DNA of 64,000 bases. It comes from UBA1227 sp963629305. Lineage in GTDB: Bacteria > Bacillota > Clostridia > Oscillospirales > Acutalibacteraceae. Position numbers and translations under genes: made by a program. The DNA lies in contig CAVGIJ010000006.1 of NCBI GenBank assembly GCA_963629305.1, positions 1 through 64,000 of the forward strand, in the 5' to 3' direction. Below are positions 42,701 to 51,206 of this stretch, one piece after another (position 1 is the first letter of the stretch; every line of letters starts with the position of its first letter). Below the pieces are notes generated by a model. The model was given only the letters and a program-made list of their open reading frames with translations. It did no database searches and had not been told where the DNA came from.

Positions 42701-43448
42701 GGCTCTCCACCTCTCCCGCGCGACCGAATATCTTTATGGGATAAGAATTCGTATGGTCAGTCACGGCAAAATTGATAATCTTGCTTCTCTTGTCTCGTGT
42801 CTCTCTTATTTCAAGACCGAACATATCTCCCCAGATTACAACCTGCCCGTCATCAAAATGAACATCTGATATGGGCTTCGGAGCTTTTCCTATCTTGCTT
42901 CCGAATATCATCTGTGCAGTTTCAAGATAGAGCGGTATTCCATCCACAATTTTATGCGGCTTTTTCGGATCCGCTTCGGCTTCTTCCGCCTTTTTTGATT
43001 TCTCCGCACGAAGCTCCGCGTCGGCTCTATCCTGAAGCTCTTTCAGCTTCTTGAAAAGGTCCTCACTTGTTTGAGGCTGTTCGGAGGACTCGGCAATATC
43101 TTCGGGCGGCGGCGGAACATCATCATCCGCCGGCAGCGGGATATCTTCACCCGTCAAAGCCGGAACACCCTCGGCAGTGTCTGCTATACCTGCCGCCTCA
43201 TCAAAATTCAACTCAACTTCAACCTCATTCAGCGACAGGCCGCCCTTTATCATACTTATAAAACTGTTTATAACATTTTCTTTATCATCAAAAAAAGCAG
43301 GACAAACAGCAGACAGGGAAAGGTTCCTTGTCTGCTTATTTATACTCATACTGATTATTTTTGATTCCTTGAATTCTTTTGGATATGTTGTAGTCAGGAA
43401 CGGATAAAACACATCCTCAATAGTTTTTCTTTCTGAAGTGTCCTGCAT
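39726..43448 (-). CDS. polC: DNA polymerase III alpha subunit PolC, lacking the exonuclease domain
   Basis: 1240 residues, about 190 shorter than typical PolC (~1430). Order: N-terminal domain (1-90), an acidic proline-rich linker (~96-165), OB domain (~195-290), PHP part 1 (K-R-V-E-L-H-M-H-S-N-M at 301; A-I-T-D-H-G), then PHP part 2 resuming at T-Y-H-Q-I-I-L-V-L-N-N-T-G-L-K-N-L. Family C polymerase blocks follow: G-S-R-G-S-V-G-S-S-F, P-D-I-D-L-N-F-S-G-E-Y, the four-cysteine zinc segment (C-T-N-P-E-C, C-P-L-C) and T-T-G-Q-H-P-G-G. The clamp-binding end is Q-M-S-F-F. Between residues ~365 and ~395, where PolC normally carries the DEDDh 3'-5' exonuclease (F-D-x-E-T-T-G...), only ~25 residues remain. 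The frame is unbroken. It is the essential replicase; proofreading must come from elsewhere or be absent. Last gene after ispG. Confidence 0.97.
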   Translation of the reverse strand: MQDTSERKTIEDVFYPFLTTTYPKEFKESKIISMSINKQTRNLSLSAVCPAFFDDKENVINSFISMIKGGLSLNEVEVELNFDEAAGIADTAEGVPALTGEDIPLPADDDVPPPPEDIAESSEQPQTSEDLFKKLKELQDRADAELRAEKSKKAEEAEADPKKPHKIVDGIPLYLETAQMIFGSKIGKAPKPISDVHFDDGQVVIWGDMFGLEIRETRDKRSKIINFAVTDHTNSYPIKIFGRAGEVESLCASLEKGAKSGLTLIIRGDVIYDNYKKEYVIDAKAIAKIKKIPRLDEAPEKRVELHMHSNMSMMDAMTDAGKLVSRAAEWGHRAVAITDHGVLQGYPAAFDAASKTGIKVIYGVESYTYDDIREGAPKTWEDILQSLKDKKTRTYHQIILVLNNTGLKNLYELVSKAHTENFYKKPITLKSELAKHREGLLIGTACEAGELYRAIENNEGDVRIREIVDFYDYMEIQPDGNNAFKLRPTYIKDKVTKEEREVPPKFNSEEELHEINRKIIELADKAGKLCVATGDVHFLEPEDAKFRCILMSGQGFRDAEMQPPLYFKTTDEMLSDFSYLPKETARRVVIENPNKIADMVETIRPVPAGSFPPSIDGAEEQLQKLCWDKAKELYGDPVPEYVSKRLSKELDSIIKHGFAVLYMIAQKLVKDSEDHGYHVGSRGSVGSSFVAHASGISEVNPLAPHYRCTNPECKHTEFFLNGEVGSGYDLPPKNCPLCATPMWRDGHDIPFETFLGFKGDKSPDIDLNFSGEYQSSAHRYTIELFGEDHVFKAGTVATVADKTAYGYVKKYLEEKGIVCNSAEIQRLTDGCTGVKRTTGQHPGGMVVVPNAYEVSDFTAVQYPADDADKGMKTTHFDFHFLHDTILKLDNLGHDVPTMYKYLEDMTGIPVMDVDICDPKIYELFTSPRPLGVEPEDIECETGTLSIPEMGTNFVRGMLMECKPKNFSDLLQISGLSHGTDVWLGNAQELIHDGTCTISEVIGTRDNIMVGLMHYGLEPDMAFKIMEIVRKGKATKLLTEEHVKAMKDNNVPQWYIDSCYKIKYMFPKAHAAAYVSAALRLAWYKLYKPVEYYSTFLTVRGEDLDAVSIMSGKDYVRNKMHAITAKGKEATAKELSEYTGLQVVLEMLARGIEFLPIDLYKSRGTVYTVEDGKIRLAFSSIKGLGASAANSLEAAKDDGEGEYLSVDDIQRRSGISSAVVTSLRELGALDGIPESSQMSFF

Positions 43449-43451
43449 TAT

Positions 43452-44513
43452 TTATAACCTTTCAATTTCTTTGAACAACTCGTCAATGAGTTGTTCCTCC
43501 GGAACCTTCCTTAAAATTTCACCTTTTTCAAATATAAGGCCGCAACCTTTTCCGCCGGCAATTCCAATGTCTGCATTTTTTGCCTCTCCGGGACCGTTTA
43601 CCGGACACCCCATTACCGCAACTCTTATCGGTTTATGTACATAGCGCAAACGCTCTTCGACCTCATTTGCTATAGATATAAGGTCAATCTGAGTTCTTCC
43701 GCACGTAGGACATGAGATGAGCTGCGGCTCTCCCGGAAGAAGTTCGAGTGATTTGAGTAGATCCTTTGCAGCGTAAATCTCTTTTACCGGGTCAGCGGTA
43801 AGAGATACACGGATTGTGTCTCCTATTCCGTCAGCAAGAAGCGAGCCTATGCCTACAGATGATTTTATAAGACCCATACGCTCCGTTCCGGCTTCCGTAA
43901 CACCGAGATGAAGCGGATAATCACAATTTTCGGCAACGATTCTGTATGCCTTTATCGTGTTTCGTACATCTGACGATTTTATGGAAATAACCGTATCGTA
44001 AAAGTCACATTCTTCAAGAATTTTGGCATGTCCGAGAGCACTTTCCGCCATAGCTTCAGGCGTCGGACCACCATATTTTTCAAGAAGTTCTTTTTCAACA
44101 GAGCCCGAATTTACACCTATTCTTATGGGTATACCGCGCGGCTTACAAGCGGCAACAACCTTTTCAACATTTTCCTTACCGCCAATATGACCGGGATTAA
44201 TTCTTATCTTGTCTATTCCCGCATCAATTGAAGCAAGCGCAATTTTATAGTCAAAATGGATATCCGCAACAAGTGGGACATCTATGACCTCTTTAAGTTT
44301 GGCAACAATTTCAACGTCAGCCATATTTGAAACAGCAAGTCTTATTATCTGACATCCGGCATCCTTTAAAGCCATTGCCTGTTTTACGTTTGCCTCAAGG
44401 TCCCCTGCGGGCGCATTCAACATTGACTGAATGGCAACCGGTGCACCTCCGCCTATTTTCACACCGCCGACATCAACCTGTCTGCAGTTTCGTCTGTACT
44501 TTATAAACTCCAT
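43452..44513 (-). CDS. ispG: 4-hydroxy-3-methylbut-2-enyl diphosphate synthase
   Basis: 353 residues, the short bacterial form. V-A-I-Q-S-M-L-N-A-P, D-I-H-F-D-Y, I-R-I-N-P-G-H-I-G and the 4Fe-4S cysteines in S-C-P-T-C-G-R-T-Q and G-C-P-V-N-G-P-G-E are visible. It catalyses the penultimate MEP-pathway step with ferredoxin or flavodoxin as donor. The MEP enzyme Dxr is encoded two genes upstream. GGGGTG precedes the ATG. polC starts 3 bases after its stop. Confidence 0.97.
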   Translation of the reverse strand: MEFIKYRRNCRQVDVGGVKIGGGAPVAIQSMLNAPAGDLEANVKQAMALKDAGCQIIRLAVSNMADVEIVAKLKEVIDVPLVADIHFDYKIALASIDAGIDKIRINPGHIGGKENVEKVVAACKPRGIPIRIGVNSGSVEKELLEKYGGPTPEAMAESALGHAKILEECDFYDTVISIKSSDVRNTIKAYRIVAENCDYPLHLGVTEAGTERMGLIKSSVGIGSLLADGIGDTIRVSLTADPVKEIYAAKDLLKSLELLPGEPQLISCPTCGRTQIDLISIANEVEERLRYVHKPIRVAVMGCPVNGPGEAKNADIGIAGGKGCGLIFEKGEILRKVPEEQLIDELFKEIERL

Positions 44514-44542
44514 TTTTTACACCCCGTTTTTTTACAAAACCG

Positions 44543-45598
44543 TTAGAACAATTTAAAAATATCATTTACCGTAACTACGGCCATAAGACCGAGAAGAAAG
44601 ATAAGTCCTGCGCTGTTTATGGCAGCTTCAACTCTTGCCGGAACCTTCTTACCTGTTATACCTTCAAAAATTATAAGAATGAATCTTCCGCCGTCAAGAG
44701 CCGGAAAAGGAATAAGATTGAATACACCGATATTTATAGCTATAAATGCCATAATAGTTAAAAGAGATGAAAAATCCATTGTCTCTACGGCATTTGTCGT
44801 AGTATCAGCTATGATTTCGACTGTTCCTATAGGTCCCGAAAGCTCATTAAGACTGAAATTCATCGTCAGTATATCAAACAGACTTGACCATACAATCCTC
44901 GCTATTGAGAGCGAATCGAGAATTGAATACTTTGCCACTGTTTTAAAGGTAGGTTCAACTCCGACAATAGAGAAGTCGTATACAACAACTGTCTGGCCCT
45001 CAACTTCCCGGGTATCAAATTTTACGGATTTTACATTGACAAGCTCACCGTCACGCTCAACGATAAAGTCTATCACCGCATCCTTATCACGCATCATAAA
45101 ATATGACATATCATACTCTGTGTAGACCTTGTCATCACCTATGGCAACTATCCTGTCTCCGACCTTAAGACCGCCGACCTCACTCGCGGCGCCGTCTGAA
45201 AATTCGGCAATTTCGGGAGTTCCTATAAGAGTTGAGTTTCCGAGAATTATCGCCATTATGATAAAACCGGTTATTATGTTTACGGTGGCACCTGCGATAA
45301 TTATAATTGCCCTCTGCCACGCCGGCTTGTTGTTGAAAGAATTTTCATCCGAACTGTCTTCATCCTCACCCTCCATGGCAACATAGCCGCCGATAGGAAG
45401 GAGTCGAAGGGAATAATCGGTATCTTTTTTCCGTTTTTTTAAGATAGCAGGACCCATACCGACTGAAAATTCATTTATTTTTACTTTAAAGAGCTTTGCA
45501 AATGTAAAATGTCCAAGCTCGTGTGTCATGATAATGACACCAAAGAAAAGAATCGCCACCAAGACGGGCCATACTTTCGCCCAGATTATTGAAAGCAT
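44543..45598 (-). CDS. rseP: Site-2 protease family, RseP/RasP-type
   Basis: 351 residues from the ATG at 45598 with GAGGGGG upstream (a TTG five codons earlier is an alternative). The zinc motif H-E-L-G-H lies in the first membrane helix; a PDZ domain occupies ~125-210 (G-G-L-K-V-G-D-R-I-V-A-I-G-D) and the second zinc motif is F-P-A-L-D-G-G-R in a later helix. Four hydrophobic segments. It cleaves membrane-bound substrates such as anti-sigma factors and leftover signal peptides. The position between dxr and ispG is the standard one. Confidence 0.95.
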   Translation of the reverse strand: MLSIIWAKVWPVLVAILFFGVIIMTHELGHFTFAKLFKVKINEFSVGMGPAILKKRKKDTDYSLRLLPIGGYVAMEGEDEDSSDENSFNNKPAWQRAIIIIAGATVNIITGFIIMAIILGNSTLIGTPEIAEFSDGAASEVGGLKVGDRIVAIGDDKVYTEYDMSYFMMRDKDAVIDFIVERDGELVNVKSVKFDTREVEGQTVVVYDFSIVGVEPTFKTVAKYSILDSLSIARIVWSSLFDILTMNFSLNELSGPIGTVEIIADTTTNAVETMDFSSLLTIMAFIAINIGVFNLIPFPALDGGRFILIIFEGITGKKVPARVEAAINSAGLIFLLGLMAVVTVNDIFKLF

Positions 45599-45634
45599 CC
45601 GCTTCCCCCTCAATTGTATTTTATACCATTTTGC

Positions 45635-46780
45635 TTATACCTTACTCATAACAAGCTCACGTGCAATTCTGTCAGCAGCCATAACATCCGACAATGTATA
45701 GTCCTCAATGTTTTCACACGCCTCCATTACCTCGCCCACGAGTTCTCCGATTTCAAGAAATCCTATTTTGCCTTTACGGAACAGAGCATTGGCCTGTTCA
45801 TTTGCAGAGTTTGCCGCACAAGGATAAAGTCCGCCGCGCCTTATCGCCTCACGGCAGATTGAAAGGCAATCGAAGGTTTCATAGTCAGGCTCCGCAAAGT
45901 GAAGGGTTGCAAGTGCTGCAAGATCAACTTCGCCCGTCGGAGATTCGTATCTGTTTGGATATGTCAGAGCGTACTGAATGGGTATTCTCATGTCAGGAAG
46001 TCCGAGTTGAGCGATTATTGCATTGTCATCAAACTCGACCGCACTGTGAATGATACTCTCCCTGTGTACTACAACTTTTATTTTATCCTCCGAAACACCG
46101 AATAACCAACATGCCTCAATAATTTCAAGGCCCTTATTCATCATTGTCGCGGAATCAATTGTTATTTTGGCACCCATATCCCAGTTCGGATGTTTGAGCG
46201 CCTGCTCTGCTGTTACATGCTGCAATTCTTCGCGTGTTTTTCCGAAGAAAGGTCCGCCGGAAGCTGTGAGCAATATCCTTTTAAGTGCTCTGTCTTTAGG
46301 AGCGCCTTTAAGACACTGGAAAATTGCCGAGTGCTCACTGTCCACAGGATAGATGTTTACACCTTTTTCTTTTGCGGCATTCATAACGAGCTGTCCGCCG
46401 GCAACAAGTGTCTCTTTATTTGCAAGAGCAATATTCTTCTTCTCGTCAATTGCGTCAAGAGTCGGAAGCAGTCCTGCCATTCCGACAATAGAATTGAGAA
46501 CTGTATCAGCTGCATCAGCTCTCGCGCACTCGCATATACCGGAAAGTCCCGAAAGGACTTTCACGTCGGTGTCAGCAAGACGCACTCTAAGGTCAGCCGC
46601 CGCATCCTCATCAAGAAGCGCTACCATCTTTGGCGAAAACTCGCGCGCCTGTTGTTCAAGCAGTTCAGAGTTTTTGTTAGCTGTAAGCGCAACAACCTCT
46701 ATCCCATGTTTCTTCACGACGTCAAGTGCCTGTGTACCAATAGAGCCTGTTGAACCTAAAATACTGAGTCTGTCTGTCAT
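45635..46780 (-). CDS. dxr: 1-deoxy-D-xylulose 5-phosphate reductoisomerase
   Basis: 381 residues. The NADPH site reads L-G-S-T-G-S-I-G-T-Q-A-L; L-A-N-K-E-T-L-V-A-G-G, P-V-D-S-E-H-S-A-I-F-Q and the catalytic-loop S-A-T-M-M-N-K-G-L-E are present. First committed step of the MEP isoprenoid pathway. It directly follows cdsA without a gap and precedes rseP. Confidence 0.97.
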   Translation of the reverse strand: MTDRLSILGSTGSIGTQALDVVKKHGIEVVALTANKNSELLEQQAREFSPKMVALLDEDAAADLRVRLADTDVKVLSGLSGICECARADAADTVLNSIVGMAGLLPTLDAIDEKKNIALANKETLVAGGQLVMNAAKEKGVNIYPVDSEHSAIFQCLKGAPKDRALKRILLTASGGPFFGKTREELQHVTAEQALKHPNWDMGAKITIDSATMMNKGLEIIEACWLFGVSEDKIKVVVHRESIIHSAVEFDDNAIIAQLGLPDMRIPIQYALTYPNRYESPTGEVDLAALATLHFAEPDYETFDCLSICREAIRRGGLYPCAANSANEQANALFRKGKIGFLEIGELVGEVMEACENIEDYTLSDVMAADRIARELVMSKV

Positions 46781-47626
46781 TTAAGCCACTACCAATCCGT
46801 AAATACTTATCATTACATAAAATGCTGGCATAACTAAAATTACGCTGTCAAACCTGTCCATTATTCCACCGTGACCCGGTATAAGGTTTGAATAATCCTT
46901 TATACCGTAATTTCTCTTGATAAACGAAGCCATAAGATCGCCGAACATGCTTACAACAGAGATGATCGGAGACATAATGACGTAAAACCATACAGGAATA
47001 GCAAACGGCTTATCTGCAAAGAACTTTATAAAGATAAACAGCCAGAGAAGGTTCAGTATAAGTGCACATACAACTCCGCCTATTGAGCCCTCCCATGTTT
47101 TTTTCGGGCTTAAGACAGGAGTCATCTTGTGTTTTCCGAAAGCCATACCCGAAAGCTGTGCGAAAACGTCTGTGAAAAGTGAGCCGGCAATCGCAAACCA
47201 TATAAAGAAAACACATTCGCGCTTATCAATAAAGTCGTAAGCCTTATAAAGGTCCGCTATAAGACCCGCAAAAGAAAATGCAATAGGTATGATAAAGGAT
47301 GCATACACAGTTGCCGCAATCTGTTCAAATGTAACCTCACTGTTATGAATCACAGTCATCATTACAAGGAAGATCATGTAAATGATACAAAGCAGGCTTA
47401 CAGGGAATTTGGAAGCATAAATAACTCCTACTGCCAAAATTCCGGCAAACATAATTGCAACAATCTGAATTTCCTTGTTCTTAAGTCCGACTGCTTTTGT
47501 TATCTCATAACAGGCAGCGGCAGCAAGAATACCAAAGAAGATATCAAAAATCGGATTGAAAATCTGTGTCCAGACTGCAATAAGAATGATTGCTATTACA
47601 ACTCCGGAAATAACTCTTTTTTTCAT
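46781..47626 (-). CDS. cdsA: Phosphatidate cytidylyltransferase
   Basis: 281 residues, about eight membrane helices. The signature S-P-K-K-T-W-E-G-S-I-G-G near residue 180 and the final K-D-x-x-x-x-I-P-G-H-G-G-I-M-D-R-F-D-S block are diagnostic. It makes CDP-diacylglycerol from phosphatidic acid and CTP. GAGGAG precedes the ATG; uppS ends 3 bases upstream and dxr starts immediately after its stop. Confidence 0.96.
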   Translation of the reverse strand: MKKRVISGVVIAIILIAVWTQIFNPIFDIFFGILAAAACYEITKAVGLKNKEIQIVAIMFAGILAVGVIYASKFPVSLLCIIYMIFLVMMTVIHNSEVTFEQIAATVYASFIIPIAFSFAGLIADLYKAYDFIDKRECVFFIWFAIAGSLFTDVFAQLSGMAFGKHKMTPVLSPKKTWEGSIGGVVCALILNLLWLFIFIKFFADKPFAIPVWFYVIMSPIISVVSMFGDLMASFIKRNYGIKDYSNLIPGHGGIMDRFDSVILVMPAFYVMISIYGLVVA

Positions 47627-47629
47627 AAA

Positions 47630-48358
47630 TTATACTCCTCCAAAGCGTCTGTTACGCCTTGCATAATCCATAATGGCACGATCAAGGTCATCGGTCGTAA
47701 AATCAGGCCAGAGAACATCTGAAAACCAGAGCTCCGAATAAGCTGACTGATATGTCAGAAAATTTGAAAGTCTGAGTTCGCCGCTCGGTCTGATAATAAG
47801 ATCGGGATCAGGCATTCCGGCAGTATAAAGATGATTTGAAATATCCTCTTCTGTTATCTTCGCCGGGTCAAGTTCTCCCCTTTTCACAAGTTCACCGAGT
47901 TCTCTTACTGCGTGAACTATTTCCTGCCTTCCGCCATAGTTAAGTGCAATATTTACTATAGTGGTATCCTTTTCGGTTGCAGAAAGCTGCGTTGTTTCAA
48001 CAAGTCTTTGAAGCTCTTTCGGAATAGCCGATGTATCTCCCAAAAACCTCAATACATAGCCGCTTTTTTGTCTGTCAAATTTTATTTCATCTGCCTCTGT
48101 GAGGTACTCCTTAAAAAGCTTCATTATAGCAGTAACTTCGCTGATCGGCCGTTTCCAGTTTTCTGTTGAAAAAGCATAAAAGGTCACAACCTCAACGCCT
48201 ATCTCATGACAGTAGTCACTTATCCTGCGAAAGGTTTTAGCACCCTCAACATGGCCCTTTGAGCGCTCAAGTCCGCGCATCTTCGCCCATCTGCCGTTTC
48301 CGTCCATAATAATACCGATATGGCGCGGTATAAACTCTTTTGGTGGTAAGTCAGCCAA
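47630..48358 (-). CDS. uppS: Isoprenyl transferase (undecaprenyl diphosphate synthase type)
   Basis: 242 residues from a TTG at 48358; AGAGGTGA lies 7 bases upstream, whereas the in-frame TTG six codons earlier overlaps that site. I-I-M-D-G-N-G-R-W-A-K near the start carries the catalytic Asp, followed by R-x-x-G-H and the late R-P-S-G-E-L-R-L-S-N-F-L region. It extends FPP to the C55 lipid carrier for cell wall synthesis. Neighbouring frr, cdsA and dxr are the usual companions. Confidence 0.95.
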   Translation of the reverse strand: MADLPPKEFIPRHIGIIMDGNGRWAKMRGLERSKGHVEGAKTFRRISDYCHEIGVEVVTFYAFSTENWKRPISEVTAIMKLFKEYLTEADEIKFDRQKSGYVLRFLGDTSAIPKELQRLVETTQLSATEKDTTIVNIALNYGGRQEIVHAVRELGELVKRGELDPAKITEEDISNHLYTAGMPDPDLIIRPSGELRLSNFLTYQSAYSELWFSDVLWPDFTTDDLDRAIMDYARRNRRFGGV

Positions 48359-48433
48359 AATCCATTCACCTCTCAATAATGAAATATAGGTGCGGGAACT
48401 TTTGATTTGCCCCCGTCACCTATCAACTGAAAA

Positions 48434-48988
48434 TTATACAGACATTACTTCTTTTTCTTTTGCTGCGGCAATTTCTTCAATTTCTTTTATTTTTTTATCG
48501 GTTATTTTCTGAAGCTTTTCCTCACCGTTTTTTTGGTCGTCTTCGGTAATTGTATTATCTTTTTTAAGCTTCTTCAGAGCGTCCATACCGTCACGGCGCA
48601 CATTTCTTATTGCAACCTTTGCCTCTTCGGATCTCTTTGAGATTTCTTTTGCAATTTCACGTCGTCTGTCCTCGGTAAGAGCCGGGAATGTAAGACGGAT
48701 AACATTTCCGTCGTTCATAGGATTGATTCCGATGTCAGAAGCCTGAATGGCTTTTTCAATCGGCTGAATCATGTTCTTATCCCATGGCTGAATAACAAGT
48801 ACACGAGCCTCCGAGACACTTACAGCGGCAACCTGATTTATAGGGGTCGGAACGCCGTAATAATCAATTTCAACTTTATCAAGAACACCGGGATTTGCAC
48901 GTCCGGCACGTATTGCAGCGTAATCATGGTTTAAGGAATCAATAGCCTTTCCCATTCTTTCTTCTGTTTTTGCAAAAACTGTTTCCAT
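48434..48988 (-). CDS. frr: Ribosome recycling factor
   Basis: 184 residues from the ATG at 48988, with AGAGGTGA 5-6 bases upstream; an in-frame GTG three codons earlier overlaps the site. R-A-G-R-A-N-P-G-V-L-D, Y-Y-G-V-P-T-P-I-N-Q, I-Q-P-W-D-K and R-R-D-G-M-D-A-L-K-K-L are all present. It splits post-termination ribosomes together with EF-G (fusA here). It follows pyrH by 30 bases. Confidence 0.98.
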   Translation of the reverse strand: METVFAKTEERMGKAIDSLNHDYAAIRAGRANPGVLDKVEIDYYGVPTPINQVAAVSVSEARVLVIQPWDKNMIQPIEKAIQASDIGINPMNDGNVIRLTFPALTEDRRREIAKEISKRSEEAKVAIRNVRRDGMDALKKLKKDNTITEDDQKNGEEKLQKITDKKIKEIEEIAAAKEKEVMSV

Positions 48989-49018
48989 GTTTTTCACCTC
49001 TGATTTTATTTAAAAAAA

Positions 49019-49729
49019 TTACTTACTTGAAACAAGTGTTCCGATATTTTCTCCGTTTACAGCTCTGACAATATTCTCAGGATCTGTAAGATTGAACACA
49101 AATATATCTATTCCGTTATCTCTGCAAAGACTTGCAGCAGCGGCATCCATAACCGTAAGCCCTTTGTTGAGAAGATCCGTCTGTGTCAATGTATCAAACT
49201 TCACAGCGTCGGCAAACTTATTCGGATCCTTATCATAAACGCCGTCAACGTTTGTCGCTTTGAAAATAACCTCAGCCTCAATCTCAGCCGCTCTGAGTGC
49301 AGCAGTAGTATCCGTTGAGAAGAACGGGCTTCCGGTTCCGCCTCCGAATATAGTAACCTTTCCCTTTGAAAGTTCGTGTCTTGCTTCATGAGCATTAAAT
49401 CTCTTTGCTATCGGTTCCATGGCAATTGATGAATATACCTTTGCCGAAACTCCCATTCCTATGAGAGTGTCAGCTACGGCAATTGAATTCATAACTGTTC
49501 CGAGCATACCTATTGAGTCTGCACGAACCCTGTCCATACTGCCGGAAGAACGTCCTCTCCAGAAGTTTCCTCCGCCTATAACAATACCGACTTCAACTCC
49601 CTGCTCTGAAACCTTCTTTATAGCCTCACATATATTTATGATAACATCAAAATCAAATCCGTGACCTGCGTCACCTGCCAATACTTCACCTGAAAGTTTA
49701 AGAAGTATTCTCTTGTATCTGGGTGCCAT
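49019..49729 (-). CDS. pyrH: UMP kinase
   Basis: 236 residues, amino acid kinase fold. L-L-K-L-S-G-E-V-L-A-G at the start, I-V-I-G-G-G-N-F-W-R-G, F-G-G-G-T-G-S-P-F-F-S-T-D-T-T-A-A-L-R-A-A-E, and V-Y-D-K-D-P-N-K mark bacterial UMP kinase. It phosphorylates UMP to UDP. First gene of the block running to polC, with its own promoter. Confidence 0.97.
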   Translation of the reverse strand: MAPRYKRILLKLSGEVLAGDAGHGFDFDVIINICEAIKKVSEQGVEVGIVIGGGNFWRGRSSGSMDRVRADSIGMLGTVMNSIAVADTLIGMGVSAKVYSSIAMEPIAKRFNAHEARHELSKGKVTIFGGGTGSPFFSTDTTAALRAAEIEAEVIFKATNVDGVYDKDPNKFADAVKFDTLTQTDLLNKGLTVMDAAAASLCRDNGIDIFVFNLTDPENIVRAVNGENIGTLVSSK

Positions 49730-49787
49730 AATATTTCTCCTTTTAGTACAATCTGTAAGTTTAAAACGAACTCACATACATAGTAAT

Positions 49788-49816
49788 ATTTTACTTCAAT
49801 CAACACATTCTGTAAA
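49788..49816 (-). promoter_or_regulatory. Promoter of the pyrH-frr-uppS-...-polC block
   Basis: Minus strand TTTACA (49816-49811), 17-base spacer, TAAAAT (49793-49788), about 59 bases from the pyrH start. Confidence 0.65.
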
Positions 49817-49852
49817 GGAAAATAAAGTATAAAATCATTGTAAATTTAGTAC

Positions 49853-49889
49853 AAAAAAAGCCCCGAAGTCTTACGACTTCGGAGCTTTG
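49853..49889 (-). terminator. Terminator after tuf
   Basis: Minus strand AAAGCTCCGAAGTC, loop GTAA, GACTTCGGGGCTTT followed by T7. Strong rho-independent terminator closing the str operon. Confidence 0.95.
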
Positions 49890-49919
49890 ATTCTTAAAGT
49901 TTCAATAAACCGTTAAGGA

Positions 49920-51122
49920 TTATTCGTTGATAGCAGTAACAACGCCTGAACCAACTGTACGTCCACCCTCACGGATAGCGAAACGAAGACCTTCTTCGAT
50001 AGCGATCGGAGTGATAAGCTCAACGTTCATCTCTACGTTATCACCCGGCATGCACATCTCTGTGCCTTCAGGAAGTGTAATAACACCTGTAACGTCTGTT
50101 GTTCTGAAGTAGAACTGAGGACGATAGTTGTTGAAGAAAGGAGTATGACGGCCACCCTCGTCCTTATTAAGAACATAAACCTGGCCACGGAACTTTGTAT
50201 GTGGGTGAATTGAACCCGGCTTAGAAAGAACCTGTCCTCTTTCTACACCTGTACGCTCAATACCACGAAGAAGACAACCGATGTTGTCGCCTGCCTCAGC
50301 ATAGTCGAGGATCTTTCTGAACATCTCGATACCTGTGCAAACTGTCTTTTTCTTCTCTTCTGTAAGACCAACGATTTCAAGCTCTTCGCCTGTCTTAAGC
50401 TGTCCACGCTCTACTCTACCTGTAGCAACTGTACCACGACCTGTGATTGTGAATACGTCCTCAACAGGCATAAGGAAAGGAAGGTCAGCCTTACGGTCAG
50501 GAGTCGGGATGTAGCTGTCAACAGCTTCCATAAGTTCCCAAATGCAAGCGAGCTCAGGAGCATTTACGTCATCTCCTGCATACTCGAGAGCCTTAAGAGC
50601 AGAACCCTTGATGATTGGTGTATCATCACCCGGGAATTCGTACTCATCAAGAGTCTCACGGATTTCCATCTCTACGAGTTCAAGGAGCTCAGGATCATCA
50701 ACCTGGTCAACCTTGTTCATGAATACGATGATGTAAGGAACGCCAACCTGACGAGCAAGAAGAAGGTGTTCTTTAGTCTGAGCCATAGGACCGTCTGTAG
50801 CAGCGATAACAAGGATAGCGCCGTCCATCTGAGCAGCACCTGTGATCATGTTCTTGATGTAGTCAGCATGGCCCGGGCAGTCAACGTGAGCATAGTGACG
50901 GTTGTCAGTCTCATACTCAACGTGTGCAGTGTTGATTGTGATACCACGCTCTCTCTCTTCCGGAGCCTTATCGATGTCTGCATAGTCCTCGAACTTTGCA
51001 TAGCCCTTCATTGCGAGAGTCTTTGTGATAGCTGCAGTAAGAGTTGTCTTACCGTGGTCAACGTGACCGATTGTACCAATGTTAACATGGGGTTTATTTC
51101 TTTCAAACTTTTCCTTTGCCAT
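49920..51122 (-). CDS. tuf: Elongation factor Tu
   Basis: 400 residues. G-H-V-D-H-G-K-T-T, D-C-P-G-H-A-D-Y and N-K-V-D give the G motifs; R-G-I-T-I is the switch region; domains II and III are complete. It delivers aminoacyl-tRNA to the ribosome. It is the last gene of rpsL-rpsG-fusA-tuf, 84 bases after fusA, with AGGAGGA before the ATG. Confidence 0.99.
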   Translation of the reverse strand: MAKEKFERNKPHVNIGTIGHVDHGKTTLTAAITKTLAMKGYAKFEDYADIDKAPEERERGITINTAHVEYETDNRHYAHVDCPGHADYIKNMITGAAQMDGAILVIAATDGPMAQTKEHLLLARQVGVPYIIVFMNKVDQVDDPELLELVEMEIRETLDEYEFPGDDTPIIKGSALKALEYAGDDVNAPELACIWELMEAVDSYIPTPDRKADLPFLMPVEDVFTITGRGTVATGRVERGQLKTGEELEIVGLTEEKKKTVCTGIEMFRKILDYAEAGDNIGCLLRGIERTGVERGQVLSKPGSIHPHTKFRGQVYVLNKDEGGRHTPFFNNYRPQFYFRTTDVTGVITLPEGTEMCMPGDNVEMNVELITPIAIEEGLRFAIREGGRTVGSGVVTAINE

Positions 51123-51206
51123 TGGAAAATCCTCCTTTTATTAAATGTGAATAAATTCGTTGATATTGTACCAAATAGCGTACTTGTTTGCAAGCACTTT
51201 TATTTA

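Noticed and set aside
40000..49700. The pyrH-frr-uppS-cdsA-dxr-rseP-ispG-polC gene order as a novel cluster
   Set aside because: This order is widespread in Firmicutes; only the PolC domain loss is unusual.
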